Positions 16,665 to 26,590 of a stretch of 64,000 nucleotides of DNA are shown one piece after another (the stretch's first letter is position 1; every line of letters begins with the position of its first letter). The position numbers and the translations under genes are program-made. Source of the DNA: Sphingobium sp. TCM1 (GTDB lineage: Bacteria; Pseudomonadota; Alphaproteobacteria; Sphingomonadales; Sphingomonadaceae); NCBI RefSeq assembly GCF_001650725.1, contig NZ_LXVX01000017.1, forward strand, positions 1 to 64,000, written 5' to 3'. The notes beneath the pieces are model-generated. The model made no database searches. It was not told where the DNA came from and saw only the letters and a program-made list of their open reading frames with translations.

Positions 16665-17284
16665 GCATTGCCCAGGAGTGAAGCGGGTGGTGCCTGTCCA
16701 CGTTGGGGCGGCGACAGGTTAAAAGCATGCGCTGCGCGGCCTCGACACGACCTTCGGCTGGCGCGAATCGGGCATGGAACGCACCGTCGCAAGTGCCCAA
16801 CGGAGAGATGTCGTGTGGAAGATAAGGAATGAGCAGAGGCTGCGACGGCGTCAGCACCGTGGTAACGCGTACCATTTTGAGCACGTCGCGGTTGGAGCGG
16901 AGCACCACTTGCCGGGATCCGATCGCACTTTCAACGTCCAGGGCGAGTCGGGCACCCTATGGCTTGCAGCTCCCGCGGATGCACGCGCAACCGTCCCAGC
17001 AGTGGGCGAGCCATAAGGCAATGCCTCCGCTGTCGGGACCGCTGCGCGCCAGATGAACGGCCAAAGGAAATCATGACCGGCTCTGACATCGGAGGATTGA
17101 TCGCCAAGGCTCAGCATCGCAATCTGCCACAAGCCCTTTCTCAGTTCGGCGTGCAGGGCAACGGCACCGCGCTGGCGGCATCGGACCCGTGGCCTTTCAT
17201 GACGGGCTCATACTTCGGTTACGGAGAGCCACCGCGTCGATCTCATGCGTACCGCGCTGCTTACACACTGGTGGCCGCCTCACT
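16665..17284. other. no gene supported
   Basis: Several open frames exist on both strands but none has a recognisable domain or a clear ribosome site. The minus-strand part nearest 17284 is downstream of the ankyrin gene. Nothing further was identified. Confidence 0.35.
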
Positions 17285-17842
17285 TCACGCGAGTACGCGG
17301 CGTCTGGCCTTAAGCCGTCCGACCATCAATTTGTTGCTTTGTGTCTCCGCCATCGAGATCGCGCTGTTGCCCGCGGCATCCTGAACATGAGGATCGCTGC
17401 CACGATCGATCAACAGGTCGACAATCGCGCTATGGCCGAAGAGTGCCGCCATCATCAATGCCGTCTGACCCGCCGAATTGGTGACGTGGGGGTTGGCACC
17501 GGCGTCGAGCAGCAGTGCGGCAATCTGCGTATATCCCTTGAATGCAACGCCCATGAGCGCCGTGTTACCGCGAACGCAATCCTGTTGATCGACCGGCGCG
17601 CCTTGCACCAGAAGCGCCGCGGTCGCGGCTTCATGCCCGTGATAGCTTGCGAGAATCAAGGGCGTGTAACCCTTCGGGTCCAGCGCCGTGATGTCTGCGC
17701 CCGCCTGAAGTAGCGCAGCAATCATATCGTCACGACCTAGCCGCGCCGCATCGAACAGCAACTCCTGGATGCGCTCTGGCGAGGGCAGTGACGAAGGCGC
17801 CTGATCGTCGTTCGCTGGGCCACCTATTGCCTCACTTGGCAT
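17285..17842 (-). CDS. ankyrin-repeat protein linked to catalase
   Basis: A 185-residue protein with about four ankyrin repeats from residue ~25 ([100 protein letters not shown]). There is no signal peptide. It starts within the last codons of the catalase gene (overlap ~11 bases) and is clearly co-transcribed. In Pseudomonas an ankyrin protein beside a catalase gene supports catalase activity; a similar helper role is plausible here but unproven. Confidence 0.85.
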   Translation of the reverse strand: MPSEAIGGPANDDQAPSSLPSPERIQELLFDAARLGRDDMIAALLQAGADITALDPKGYTPLILASYHGHEAATAALLVQGAPVDQQDCVRGNTALMGVAFKGYTQIAALLLDAGANPHVTNSAGQTALMMAALFGHSAIVDLLIDRGSDPHVQDAAGNSAISMAETQSNKLMVGRLKARRRVLA

Positions 17843-20039
17843 CGAGATCAACCTTCAACTCCCGCGGCCAGTAGCGCAGACCAGCGATCGCCTCCACGAA
17901 GGCAGCCGCGTCCTTGGCGGTCGCAAGCGCGAGGCAGGCTTCGTCAAGATCGTCAGCGATGCCACCCTTGTCGAAGATCGGCTGGGCTTCTTTGGTCAGG
18001 CCGATATATTTGCAGTGACCGAAGGCATCGCGCACGAAGTCCTGCGTGGCAGCGTCGGTCGCGAGCAATGCAGCGCCATGGTCCGAAACGACAACCGCCA
18101 CCGCGTCGAAAAGAGTGGAGGGCCCGCCGTCGATTTTCTGCTTGGCGGCCACCTTCGTGCCGTCCGAAAGGGCAACCCCGCCGATCTTTGGAGCAATCAC
18201 TTCATAGATCGCGCCGACCTTATCGATCGCTTTCACCAGGCCCTTGAACACGCCCACATCGGCCCCGTCGCTCAGCAGAATGCCCAGCTTACGGCCTTTG
18301 AAACTGGGCGGCCCGTTCTTGACGATGGAGAGGGCGTCGGAGGGCGGCAGATCGGTAATGGTCGGCCGGGCCGCCTGAGCCGGCACAGGAAGTTGCGGCA
18401 AGCCCAGGCCATCCGCCACCGTGGCGGCAAGGCCATCGTCGATGTTGAGCAGGTGTGAGACCATCCGGGCACGGATGTCGGGTCGTTCGACCTTGCTCAG
18501 CTCGAAGACGAGCGCATCGGCGATATGCTTCTGCTCGATCGGCAGCTGGCTGATATAGAAAAGGCGCGCCTGACTGTAATGGTCAGCGAAGCTTTCCGGC
18601 CGGATCCGCAGTTTGGCGCCATCCTCAGTCGCCGCGAAGCTTGTGAACCCGCGGACCGGATCCTCGCGTGGGCCGCCGATCGTGGCACCCCAGCTGTTAG
18701 GCTCGTAGTTCACCCGCCCCCGTGGATTGGTCATCGCCATATGGCCATCCTGCTGGAAATGGGCGACCGGGCATTTAGGCGCGTTGATCGGGATGTGCGT
18801 AAAATTAGGTCCACCTAGCCGCTTGAGCTGGGTGTCAAGATACGAGAAGTTGCGGCCCTGCAGCAGCGGGTCGTTTGTGAAGTCGATCCCGGGCACGACG
18901 TTCTGGGTGCAGAAGGCGACCTGCTCGGTTTCCGCGAAGAAATTATCGACGACGCGGTCGAGAACGAGTCGGCCGACCACGCGCACCGGCAGGATCTCTT
19001 CTGGGATGATCTTCGTTGCATCAAGAACATCGAATGGAAAGCTGTCCGCGAACGCCTGATCGAACAATTGCACGCCAAGCTCCCACTCTGGGAAATCGCC
19101 GCCGTTGATGGCATCCCAGAGGTCGCGGCGATGGAAGTCCGGATCGGCGCCATTGATCTTGACGGCCTCGTTCCAGAGCACCGACTGCAGACCCTGTTTA
19201 GGCTTCCAGTGAAACTTGACGAAGGTTGAATTGCCCTCGGCATCGACGAGGTGGAAGGTGTGCACGCCGAACCCTTCCATCGTGCGAAAGGAACGGGGGA
19301 TCGTACGGTCCGACATGATCCACATGACCATATGCATGCTTTCCGGGGTCAGGGTGATAAAGTCCCAGAAATTGTCATGCGCCGTCTGCGCCTGCGGAAA
19401 GGCGCGATCGGGGTCGGGCTTGGCTGCGTGAATGAGGTCCGGGAACTTGATCGCGTCCTGAATGAAGAAGACGGGGATGTTGTTGCCAACCAGATCCCAA
19501 TTGCCCTCATTGGTGTATAGCTTGACGGCGAAACCTCGAACATCACGGGCGAGATCGAATGATCCCTTCGATCCGGCGACCGTTGAGAAGCGCACGAAGG
19601 CGGGGGTGCGTTCGCCGACACGCTGGAAGATGTCTGCGCGGGTGACGTCGGCCAGGCTGTCTGTGAGCTCGAAAAAGCCATGCGCGCCATAGCCGCGGGC
19701 ATGAACCACGCGCTCGGGTATGCGCTCATGATCGAAGTGGAAGATTTTCTCGCGGAAGTGGGGATCCTCCAGGAGCACTGGCCCGCGTGCCCCCTGCTTG
19801 AGGCTGTTCTGGTCGTCCGCGACCGGGACGCCCTGCTGCGTGGTGAGTACCGCAATGTCGCCTTCCGCTGCCTGGTGCGTTTCGCCACCATCACTCTGTG
19901 GCTCGGCAAAGCTTTCGGAAAGGGCCGCGTCAGCGGGAATGGAAGAGGCCTTCTGGGGAGATTCTCCTGACAGCGGTGCACCGGGAGCGATGTCGGCTGG
20001 AATAACGCCTTTCCGAGGTGCCGCGGGTTTCTTGGCCAT
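17832..20039 (-). CDS. katE: large-subunit catalase HPII type
   Basis: A 735-residue haem catalase of the large HPII class. The catalase core shows the catalytic His in RVVHARG, the [13 protein letters not shown] segment, Asn in [11 protein letters not shown] and the haem-proximal region in the second third. The last ~150 residues ([18 protein letters not shown] onward) form the flavodoxin/DJ-1-like domain typical of HPII. The ATG at 20039 ([11 protein letters not shown]) is chosen: AAAGGAAG precedes it and the upstream frame is unlike the protein. It degrades hydrogen peroxide in the cytoplasm. The start of the ankyrin gene overlaps the 3' end. A weaker EcfG-like promoter lies ~70 bases upstream. 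Confidence 0.93.
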   Translation of the reverse strand: MAKKPAAPRKGVIPADIAPGAPLSGESPQKASSIPADAALSESFAEPQSDGGETHQAAEGDIAVLTTQQGVPVADDQNSLKQGARGPVLLEDPHFREKIFHFDHERIPERVVHARGYGAHGFFELTDSLADVTRADIFQRVGERTPAFVRFSTVAGSKGSFDLARDVRGFAVKLYTNEGNWDLVGNNIPVFFIQDAIKFPDLIHAAKPDPDRAFPQAQTAHDNFWDFITLTPESMHMVMWIMSDRTIPRSFRTMEGFGVHTFHLVDAEGNSTFVKFHWKPKQGLQSVLWNEAVKINGADPDFHRRDLWDAINGGDFPEWELGVQLFDQAFADSFPFDVLDATKIIPEEILPVRVVGRLVLDRVVDNFFAETEQVAFCTQNVVPGIDFTNDPLLQGRNFSYLDTQLKRLGGPNFTHIPINAPKCPVAHFQQDGHMAMTNPRGRVNYEPNSWGATIGGPREDPVRGFTSFAATEDGAKLRIRPESFADHYSQARLFYISQLPIEQKHIADALVFELSKVERPDIRARMVSHLLNIDDGLAATVADGLGLPQLPVPAQAARPTITDLPPSDALSIVKNGPPSFKGRKLGILLSDGADVGVFKGLVKAIDKVGAIYEVIAPKIGGVALSDGTKVAAKQKIDGGPSTLFDAVAVVVSDHGAALLATDAATQDFVRDAFGHCKYIGLTKEAQPIFDKGGIADDLDEACLALATAKDAAAFVEAIAGLRYWPRELKVDLDAK

Positions 20040-20106
20040 GAGAAGCTTCCTTTTGTGAACATTTGTGGCGCGCTCTATGAGACAAGCCGTGCCTCCGATC
20101 ACTTCA

Positions 20107-20131
20107 AACCTGCAACTTGAGATACGGTTGC
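20107..20131 (-). promoter_or_regulatory. EcfG-like promoter upstream of katE (weak)
   Basis: On the minus strand GCAAC-N16-GGTT, with one mismatch in each box from GGAAC/CGTT. It is ~68 bases before the katE start. Catalases are common members of EcfG regulons. The rest of the gap to 20417 holds no supported gene. Confidence 0.4.
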
Positions 20132-20417
20132 GGGCGATGAGTAAAATAGATGATGTTTGAAGCGAGCCAAACTATTTCACTTACATAAGTTAATACGCGC
20201 CCTTGGTGTGCCAATTCTACAGTTAAAATGGCAGCTCTTCTGCTCTGTATCCTCCATGGCGAAACGAAGATGAAAAAGGCGTTTTGGCCTGTAGGCCCTC
20301 GGCCCCTTTGATACGCGGTTCCATAAGATCCTCTATGGGTGGACGTCGTATCGGGCATCAGCCTGCGAAGACGTGGCACTTGATGCGTGCATTCCGCCCC
20401 ATGAGCGAAGCGGTAAG

Positions 20418-21377
20418 CTATCGAAGCAAGGCGGCCTTGCCCGCCAGGTCGTTGCGGATGGTCGTTGCGGCGACGGCGGCTTCTCCCATGGCGTGGCTGA
20501 TCTGATCCAATCCTTTCGCGACGTCGCCGGCGGCATAAAGACCCAGAACCGTCGTGCGTTGGTGGCGGTCGATGACCAGGCAGCCGTCTTCGGTCGCTTC
20601 GGCACCCAGCGCGATCGCGAGTTCCGAGCGAATGACCGACCCCAAGGCGGGGTAACAACTCTCAAACCTCTCAATGCCCGATGGAGTTGAGATGAGGATG
20701 GCGTCACCTGACAGCGCAAGCGAACCACAAGGCCCGTCGATCATAGCGACGCCCGCGGCTTGCAGCCCAGCGCGTTCCTCCAGGGTCAACGCATGGGCCG
20801 CATCCGGCGCTATTAGCGCAACGTCGCGCGTGTACGTGCGAAGGAACATCGCTTCGTTGTAGCCATGCGTCGCGGTGCCAATCACGGCAACCTTTCGATC
20901 CGTGATCTCATAGCCGTCGCATATCGGACAATATCGCAGGAGACCCTGCTGCAAGGCTGTCCGATGCGATGCATCATCCATCTCAGGCCGGTTGTTAACG
21001 ACGCCGGTGGCCAGCAGGACGGCGCTTGCGGCGATAGACTGCGTTTTGCATCGCGCATGGAAAACGTCGCCATTGATTTGCAAAGCCTCGACCGTCTCAT
21101 CCTCGACGGTAACGCCGAACTCCGCAGCTTGCTCGCGCATCAGGCCAAGAAGCTTCACCCCAGGAATTCCACCAGGATAGCCGGCATGGTTGCGGGTCCG
21201 CGGGATCAGCGCTGCGCGGCTTTGACCGGAATCAACGACACGCACTTTGAGATGGAAGCGTGCCAGATAGATGGCGGCGGTGAGGCCTGCCGGACCGCCG
21301 CCAACCACCAGGACATCGACGGGATTCAAGCAGTCGCTAGACGGTGCCGACGCGGCGGCTTCTTTATTTGGTGCCAT
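20418..21377 (-). CDS. thioredoxin-reductase-like FAD/NAD(P) oxidoreductase
   Basis: A 319-residue flavoprotein. FAD-binding VVGGGPAGLTAAIYLARF near residue 25, redox-type CPICDG (C-x2-C) near 150 followed by YEITDRKVAVIGTATHG (NAD(P) site), and GLYAAGDVAKGLDQI near 285. The order matches thioredoxin reductase. The NADPH loop is atypical (GTATHG rather than GxGxxA), so the electron donor and partner are uncertain. It starts 4 bases after the stop of the PRC-barrel gene, one operon. Confidence 0.8.
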   Translation of the reverse strand: MAPNKEAAASAPSSDCLNPVDVLVVGGGPAGLTAAIYLARFHLKVRVVDSGQSRAALIPRTRNHAGYPGGIPGVKLLGLMREQAAEFGVTVEDETVEALQINGDVFHARCKTQSIAASAVLLATGVVNNRPEMDDASHRTALQQGLLRYCPICDGYEITDRKVAVIGTATHGYNEAMFLRTYTRDVALIAPDAAHALTLEERAGLQAAGVAMIDGPCGSLALSGDAILISTPSGIERFESCYPALGSVIRSELAIALGAEATEDGCLVIDRHQRTTVLGLYAAGDVAKGLDQISHAMGEAAVAATTIRNDLAGKAALLR

Positions 21378-21380
21378 GCC

Positions 21381-21932
21381 CTATGCTGCTTCTAAACTTT
21401 CGAGCCGCTGGATGCGCGCAGAGTCCAGGTCGGTCACAAGCGTATCGCCCACCATCTTGACTTTGTCCCAAGGAAGCTTGCGCAGCGTTTCACCGACGCC
21501 GGCAATGCCGCCTTCGGCAATGATGAGATGCGAAAAGTGGCCGCTCGAACAGGCCGCCAGTGCATCGACGGCATGGGCTACGGTCGATCCGTCCGGACCG
21601 ATGACGAGCATGCCTTCCAGTTTTGAGAAAGCGAGCAGGGTGTCCCCGCTTTCGGTCTCGCTGCGTTCCTGCTCCGCTTCGACCGTGTCGCTGATCCGCG
21701 TCTGCCAGCCTAGCCAGCGCCAGATACCGAACAGGTCCACGACCCCAAGAAAGATATTGCTCCAGAGCAACTGGGTCTGGTCCGTGGCCAAGCCAACGAC
21801 GATCCACGCGATCGCGCCGAACGTGAAGACAACAAACCCCCATCCAGTCACACGCGGTCCGAGGTTCGATGCTGTCATGAGGGCCGCCAGGCATGTTGCG
21901 CCAAGTGCGACCCATCCCGCTATGTCACCCAT
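21381..21932 (-). CDS. membrane protein with PRC-barrel domain
   Basis: A 183-residue protein. Three hydrophobic segments at about residues 5-22, 30-50 and 55-70 (the last ending GIWRWLGW), then a soluble C-terminal domain (~95-183) with FSKLEGMLVIGPDGSTVAHAVDAL and WDKVKMVGDTLVTDL, the pattern of a PRC-barrel. A clear GAGGAG site precedes the ATG. Upstream member of a two-gene unit with the flavoprotein. Function unknown; PRC-barrels often bind other proteins or RNA. Confidence 0.7.
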   Translation of the reverse strand: MGDIAGWVALGATCLAALMTASNLGPRVTGWGFVVFTFGAIAWIVVGLATDQTQLLWSNIFLGVVDLFGIWRWLGWQTRISDTVEAEQERSETESGDTLLAFSKLEGMLVIGPDGSTVAHAVDALAACSSGHFSHLIIAEGGIAGVGETLRKLPWDKVKMVGDTLVTDLDSARIQRLESLEAA

Positions 21933-22611
21933 TCATACTCCTCTTTCGTACTTGCCCGAACTCGCACCGTCTGCCTGTTGCCCCGCCAGACACCAAACGC
22001 GTAGATGAGCGGGATGGCGCGGGCCCAGCCCCATTATCTGAACAAGCTTGTCGGATTGCGGTAAAAGCACCGCTCTATCTTCCGGGGCCATCAAATCGTC
22101 CATCGTAGTCGTAGCCATCGGTGCGAGACGGTCGACATACGAAGCCCTACCGAACGGGTGCCGTGGCGTAGATCACTGGTCAGCTAGATTTGGGTATTCA
22201 ATTGCCGGTTTCAAAAGCTTGTTGATAAAGAACCTTTTGGTGCCGGGAGCCAATTGCAGGTCGCCGAAGGGCGTGATTGCGATATCGAGGCCTTCGAATA
22301 TCGCTGTGGCCCACAAATGGCGAGCAGCCTGCGAGCTTCAGAATAGGCGGTGGCGAGATCGGCGAGCTCGCTACCCTCAGGATACTCGATGCGGCTAGGC
22401 CCGGTGCATGGATGGATTTAAAATCGTTGCATCCTCAGCCGTCCAAGAAATATTTGCTGTCGTGCGTGATCTCTTACCGCAACTGTATCAAGGAATTGTC
22501 GCCCGACGTTCACCAGCGGAGTGAGTACCGCCATGATACCGACCACTGTTGCGAACGCAATCGGAGACGCCACATGTCCGACCGTCAGGAAGGCGGCCGG
22601 ACATGTCTGCG
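21933..22611. other. no intact gene supported; possible decayed remnants
   Basis: A 61-codon minus-strand frame (21933-22118) directly abuts the next gene but has no recognisable sequence. Around 22200-22400 (-) short stretches look protein-like in two frames (one ending FFINKLLKPAIEYPNLADQ, one resembling a small DUF6894-type helix), suggesting decayed small genes. Nothing can be named with confidence. Confidence 0.3.
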
Positions 22612-23124
22612 TCAAGCAGCGATCAGGTTTACCACGCTGGGCTTCGCAGCTGGCAGGCCGGAGGTCTTGGCGAGCGCAAGCAACTCTTCCTTGCGCGCCA
22701 TCATCTGGTCGCGCAGGGCGACGAGATCGACGTCCGTTTTGCGACATTGAGCGAACATGCCTTCCGACGGCATTTCCTCCTCATGGACATGATGCTTGAT
22801 CTCCTCGGACAGCACCTTGACCTTGGCAGCGTAGAAATTATCTTCCCCTGAACCGGCTTCGATATCGTTGATCAGCACCTTGGCGCCATCATGCTCGACA
22901 TAGGCCTCGTCCAGCGTGTCGTCCTCGATTTTTCCGCGAAACGCCGGATAGAAAATTTCCTCTTCGATCGACGTGTGGATCTTAAGTTCGGTACAGATTT
23001 GGTGCGCGATCTGCTGCTTCTTCGTGCCGGCCTTCGTCGCCTCGAACTGATCGAACAGCTCTTCGACCTTGCGATGGTCAGCTTTCAGCAATGCAATCGC
23101 GTCGGTGAATATATTGGTCGCCAT
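22612..23124 (-). CDS. hemerythrin-domain protein
   Basis: A 170-residue protein with the His/Glu pattern of a hemerythrin HHE four-helix di-iron site: LKADHRKVEELF, IHTSIEEEIFYP, YVEHDGAK, IKHHVHEEE. The ATG at 23124 (MATNIFTDA) is preferred, because the longer frame adds an unconserved tail that overlaps the likely promoter; GGAGG precedes the ATG. It probably binds oxygen or senses redox/NO; exact role unknown. A weak GGAAC-N16-ATTT lies at about 23157-23180. Confidence 0.85.
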   Translation of the reverse strand: MATNIFTDAIALLKADHRKVEELFDQFEATKAGTKKQQIAHQICTELKIHTSIEEEIFYPAFRGKIEDDTLDEAYVEHDGAKVLINDIEAGSGEDNFYAAKVKVLSEEIKHHVHEEEMPSEGMFAQCRKTDVDLVALRDQMMARKEELLALAKTSGLPAAKPSVVNLIAA

Positions 23125-23238
23125 AACGTCCTCCTGTTGCTTCGCTCCTGACAAAAAATCGATCACCCGCACGTTGTTCCAAGCGAACGACTCGAAAAAA
23201 ATATCCGGCCATCTAGCGCCGCGCCCAATGCCGACACC

Positions 23239-23640
23239 TCACTCATGTCCTACATCATGGGCGTGAGGCTTTGCGTGGCCATGGGTCCGAAGATAGCGAT
23301 CATCGATTGTGGCGATCAACCTTTCGGCCTCCGCGCCGCCGACAAATTTCATCAACTCATCAACTTTCGCTTCGAGGCGGTCGTCATTCTCCTTGGACGC
23401 CGGAGAGCCGATATACAGGAAATAGGCAAGTCCCAAGACCTGCCAGATGAGTTGCAGGAATTCCGACTGCCAGTTTTCAAACGTATCCCGGCCCATCTCG
23501 ACGAGATAGCTGCCGACGTGCGCGACCTGCTGATGTTCACGCGCTTCCTCTACGAATGCATACCAGCCGAAAATCCAGTGCCCGGCAATCGACACAAGAA
23601 AGAAAAGGGCGGTGATCCAGCCATAGGCATATTTCTTCAT
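23239..23640 (-). CDS. inner-membrane protein of DUF6766 type
   Basis: A 133-residue protein: MKKYAYGWITALFFLVSIAGHWIFGWYAFVEEA (first membrane span), ENWQSEFLQLIWQVLGLAYFLYIGSPASKE (second span), and a His-rich C-terminus (THGHAKPHAHDVGHE) that may bind metal. The start at 23640 has AGAGGA at 8 bases. An EcfG-like promoter lies 46 bases upstream, so it is probably a stress-induced membrane protein. Function unknown. Confidence 0.7.
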   Translation of the reverse strand: MKKYAYGWITALFFLVSIAGHWIFGWYAFVEEAREHQQVAHVGSYLVEMGRDTFENWQSEFLQLIWQVLGLAYFLYIGSPASKENDDRLEAKVDELMKFVGGAEAERLIATIDDRYLRTHGHAKPHAHDVGHE

Positions 23641-23685
23641 GAGCATATTCCTCTTCATCAGCCTCGTGCAGCAGCCACGAAGAAG

Positions 23686-23710
23686 AACGCTCATCTACAT
23701 TTGTCGTTCT
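23686..23710 (-). promoter_or_regulatory. EcfG-like promoter for the DUF6766 gene
   Basis: On the minus strand AGAAC-N16-CGTT, one mismatch in the -35 box. The start codon follows 46 bases after the -10 box. Confidence 0.6.
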
Positions 23711-23817
23711 CGCGCTGTCCCGATAATCCCGGCCCGATCATGGAGACGACCACAGCGGATCAGCGCCCATCTTCATGGCTGGTCTGCTGATCGCGAATCT
23801 GCCTATGATACTCCCTC

Positions 23818-24402
23818 CTATTTGCCCGGGAGCTTCTCGAGATGGGCGATATGCTCCTTGACGACAGGTACGATTTGCGCGGCTGTCTTTTTGAGCGCGG
23901 GCGTATCGCCAGTGCTGGCATAGCCCTCATGCAGGGCGAGCGCGGCATTATGTGCGATCCTCTGATTCTTGATATAGACGGCATCGATCGCATCGGCCGA
24001 GGCGGCCTCGATCTCGTCGAGCATCATCTGCTGGTCCGGGGCGAGGCTTGGCGATGCCACGGTGAGCTTGGCTTCAGCTGCCGCGGCCTTGACCTTGGCT
24101 GTCGACTGCTGATGAGCCTTCACCATCATCTGGGCAAAGTCGCGCAGCTTGGCATCCTTGCTTTTCTCGAGCAGAGCTTGGGACGATTCGATTTCGAACA
24201 TGTCGCCGGCACTTGCTTTGGCAAGATAGCCAGATGCATCGGTCGGCGTGGCCACAGGGTCTGCCATTACGCCCCGATCGGCCATTTCCGACGCGCTGTT
24301 GGCGGAAATGGCATTCGCACCGACCTGATTATCGGATGTATCGGCACTATTGCACCCGGCAAGAACCAGAGCGCTTGCGGTGAAAAGGAAAAGAGAACGC
24401 AT
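23818..24402 (-). CDS. DUF4142 lipoprotein
   Basis: A 194-residue protein with a lipoprotein signal (MRSLFLFTASALVLAGC; Cys17 lipobox LAGC). The body is a helical DUF4142 domain: SGYLAKASAGDMFEIESSQALLEKSKDAKLRDFAQMMVKAHQQSTAKV... Such proteins are periplasmic or outer-membrane anchored and ferritin-like in fold; a role in envelope stress is presumed. It follows the alcohol dehydrogenase gene by 25 bases, last of a three-gene unit. Confidence 0.8.
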   Translation of the reverse strand: MRSLFLFTASALVLAGCNSADTSDNQVGANAISANSASEMADRGVMADPVATPTDASGYLAKASAGDMFEIESSQALLEKSKDAKLRDFAQMMVKAHQQSTAKVKAAAAEAKLTVASPSLAPDQQMMLDEIEAASADAIDAVYIKNQRIAHNAALALHEGYASTGDTPALKKTAAQIVPVVKEHIAHLEKLPGK

Positions 24403-24427
24403 GTGCTAGTCTCCTATGGGATAAAGG

Positions 24428-25621
24428 TCAGGCGGCCTGCGCCAGGTCCATGCCCGGCTTCAGCACGATCTTGGTCACTTCGTTCTGCTTGTCATGAAAC
24501 AGCCGGTAGCCTTGCGCCGCCTGTTCGAGCGGCATGCGGTGCGAGATGAGAAAGGTCGTGTCGATCTTCTCCTCCATGATCGCATGGAGCAGCGCGGGCA
24601 TATAATGCTGAACATGGGTCTGGCCGGTCTTGAGCGTCAGGCCCTTTTCCATGAAAGCGCCCAAGGGGAATTTGTCGACGAAGCCACCATAGACCGCCGG
24701 CATCGAGACCCGCCCCCCTTTACGGCAGGCAAGGATTGCCTGCCGGATCGAATGGGTGCGGTCTGTGCCGAGGAAGGTCGAGACCTTGATCTGATCCCAG
24801 ATATTGTCGGCAAAAAATCCGTGCGCTTCGAGGCCGACGCTGTCGATGCAGGCGTCCGGGCCGATACCGCCGGTCATCTCCATCAACGCCTCATAAGTCT
24901 TCGATTCTTCGAAATTGATCGTCTCCGCGCCGAACTTTTTCGCAAGGGCGAGCCGGTGCGGAAAATGGTCGATCGCGATGACGCGCTCTGCACCCATCAG
25001 GAAAGCCGACTGCACCGTGAACAGTCCGACCGGGCCGCAGCCCCACACCGCCACGGTGTCGCCGGGCTCGATCTGCGCATTTTCGGCAGCCATCCAGCCG
25101 GTCGGCAAGATGTCGGAGAGAAACAACACCTTGTCGTCGTCGACCCCGTCGGGAACCACAATCGGTCCCACATCGGAAAAAGGCACGCGCACATACTCGG
25201 CCTGCCCGCCTGCATAGCCGCCTGTCATATGGCTGTAGCCGAACAGTCCCGACATGGGCTGACCGTAGGCTGCCTGAGCGATATCCTGATTGTCCGCTGG
25301 CAGGCCATTGTCGCATGCCGAATATTGATGCTTGCTGCAATGGAAGCAGCTGCCGCAGGCGATGGTAAAAGGCACAACGACGCGCTGGCCCTTTTGCAGC
25401 GTGGATTTGGGACCGATCTCGACAACTTCGCCCATGAATTCATGGCCAAGGATATCGCCCGCCTTCATGGTCGGAATATACCCGTCATAGAGATGGAGAT
25501 CGGAGCCACAGATCGCGGTCGATGTGATCTTGATGATCGCGTCGCGCGGGTTGAGGATTTCCGGATCGTCGACGGTATCGACGCGCACGTCATGCTTTCC
25601 ATGCCAAGTCAAAGCGCGCAT
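24428..25621 (-). CDS. zinc-dependent alcohol dehydrogenase family protein
   Basis: A 397-residue medium-chain dehydrogenase. Catalytic zinc: Cys in [12 protein letters not shown] and His in LGHEFMGEV; structural zinc: the Cys cluster [16 protein letters not shown]; Rossmann loop [11 protein letters not shown] near residue 190. It resembles glutathione-independent formaldehyde/alcohol dehydrogenases of stress regions. The start overlaps the SRPBCC stop (TGATG), so it is translated from the same EcfG-controlled message. Substrate not known; probably aldehyde or alcohol detoxification. Confidence 0.87.
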   Translation of the reverse strand: MRALTWHGKHDVRVDTVDDPEILNPRDAIIKITSTAICGSDLHLYDGYIPTMKAGDILGHEFMGEVVEIGPKSTLQKGQRVVVPFTIACGSCFHCSKHQYSACDNGLPADNQDIAQAAYGQPMSGLFGYSHMTGGYAGGQAEYVRVPFSDVGPIVVPDGVDDDKVLFLSDILPTGWMAAENAQIEPGDTVAVWGCGPVGLFTVQSAFLMGAERVIAIDHFPHRLALAKKFGAETINFEESKTYEALMEMTGGIGPDACIDSVGLEAHGFFADNIWDQIKVSTFLGTDRTHSIRQAILACRKGGRVSMPAVYGGFVDKFPLGAFMEKGLTLKTGQTHVQHYMPALLHAIMEEKIDTTFLISHRMPLEQAAQGYRLFHDKQNEVTKIVLKPGMDLAQAA

Positions 25622-26214
25622 CAGGCCTCCTCCTCTTCCAGCTGCTTACAAGTCCAAGCGGCGGTCGCCACCTCGCCGGTCTCCATCAGTTGCTTGAAGC
25701 GGCGCAGTTCCCGCCGCGCCTGAATGGCAGGCTCGCGCTGAAACATGGTGGCGATGACCTTGCCGATGATGCCGGCTGGCGGATCGTAGAGGATCGTCGC
25801 ACTGACCCAGGTGCCGCGCCCGCCGGGTGCATCGCGAAAATCGATACGCCCGCTATTGGGGACATCCGCGCCGTCTTCCGAGGCCCAGACGATGAATTCG
25901 TCCTGTTTCTCCTCGGTTATCGTAGCGATCCATTCGACCGTTTTTCCGGCCGGTGCCTTCACGACCCACCGGGACCGACGGTCACCGAGCTTTTCGACAG
26001 AAACCAGATTTTCCATAAAGCGCGGAAGATTAGAGAAGTCGCGCCAAAAGGCGAAAAGCTCGGCGCGCGGCCGGTTGATCGTGACCGTCTTGCCGATCAG
26101 CGCGTCTCCCTTACCCTCCACCAAGCTGGGTGTCGCACCAGCGACGGCATTACGCTGCTTTGACGTGGTGATCGGCGCGTCATCTTCGCGCGGCGGAACA
26201 AGCGTGTCGCTCAT
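25621..26214 (-). CDS. SRPBCC-fold (START-like) protein
   Basis: A 197-residue protein. After a polar N-terminus, [34 protein letters not shown] is the typical start of the SRPBCC/cyclase-dehydrase fold, with [22 protein letters not shown] as the last helix region. It likely binds a hydrophobic ligand. First gene of the SRPBCC-ADH-DUF4142 operon with a nearly perfect EcfG promoter. Confidence 0.75.
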   Translation of the reverse strand: MSDTLVPPREDDAPITTSKQRNAVAGATPSLVEGKGDALIGKTVTINRPRAELFAFWRDFSNLPRFMENLVSVEKLGDRRSRWVVKAPAGKTVEWIATITEEKQDEFIVWASEDGADVPNSGRIDFRDAPGGRGTWVSATILYDPPAGIIGKVIATMFQREPAIQARRELRRFKQLMETGEVATAAWTCKQLEEEEA

Positions 26215-26249
26215 GCTGCTCTCCTGGCTGACGATGGCAATAGACCGTT

Positions 26250-26274
26250 AACCCGGTTCTTGGTGGCGCGTTCC
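26250..26274 (-). promoter_or_regulatory. EcfG-type promoter of the SRPBCC-ADH-DUF4142 operon
   Basis: On the minus strand GGAAC-N16-GGTT: perfect -35, one mismatch in -10. Start codon 36 bases after the -10 box. Confidence 0.75.
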
Positions 26275-26524
26275 ATTTTTTAATGTTCGGAGCAGACGGA
26301 AAAACGCGGAAATTAACCTTGGTTAGGAGGAATTGTCGTGGGCCTAGGGGTACGGCCCGGTTTATGTGGCAGGCCGCGAACAAACCCGTGGGAATATGCC
26401 GATCGGGCACGCAAGATTTGCTTGGTCAGCGTGGGAATTACCCCCCAACGGTAGAGAATAAGAATGCAATAATAAGGGATGTTGCCAACATCCCTCGGTT
26501 CAACGCGCAAAGCACCGCGCCGAA

Positions 26525-26549
26525 GGAACTTAAGCCAAAGGAAGTCATT
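26525..26549 (+). promoter_or_regulatory. EcfG-type promoter of the hybrid kinase gene
   Basis: GGAAC (26525-26529), 16 bases, CATT (26546-26549); one mismatch in -10. It is 41 bases before the kinase ATG. Confidence 0.65.
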
Positions 26550-26590
26550 AGGACTACGCCACCGTCTCGTGATCGGTAGTTTGGGGGACC

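Noticed and set aside
23157..23180. GGAAC-N16-ATTT upstream of the hemerythrin gene as an EcfG promoter
   Set aside because: The -10 box matches only two of four bases; too weak to list as a promoter.
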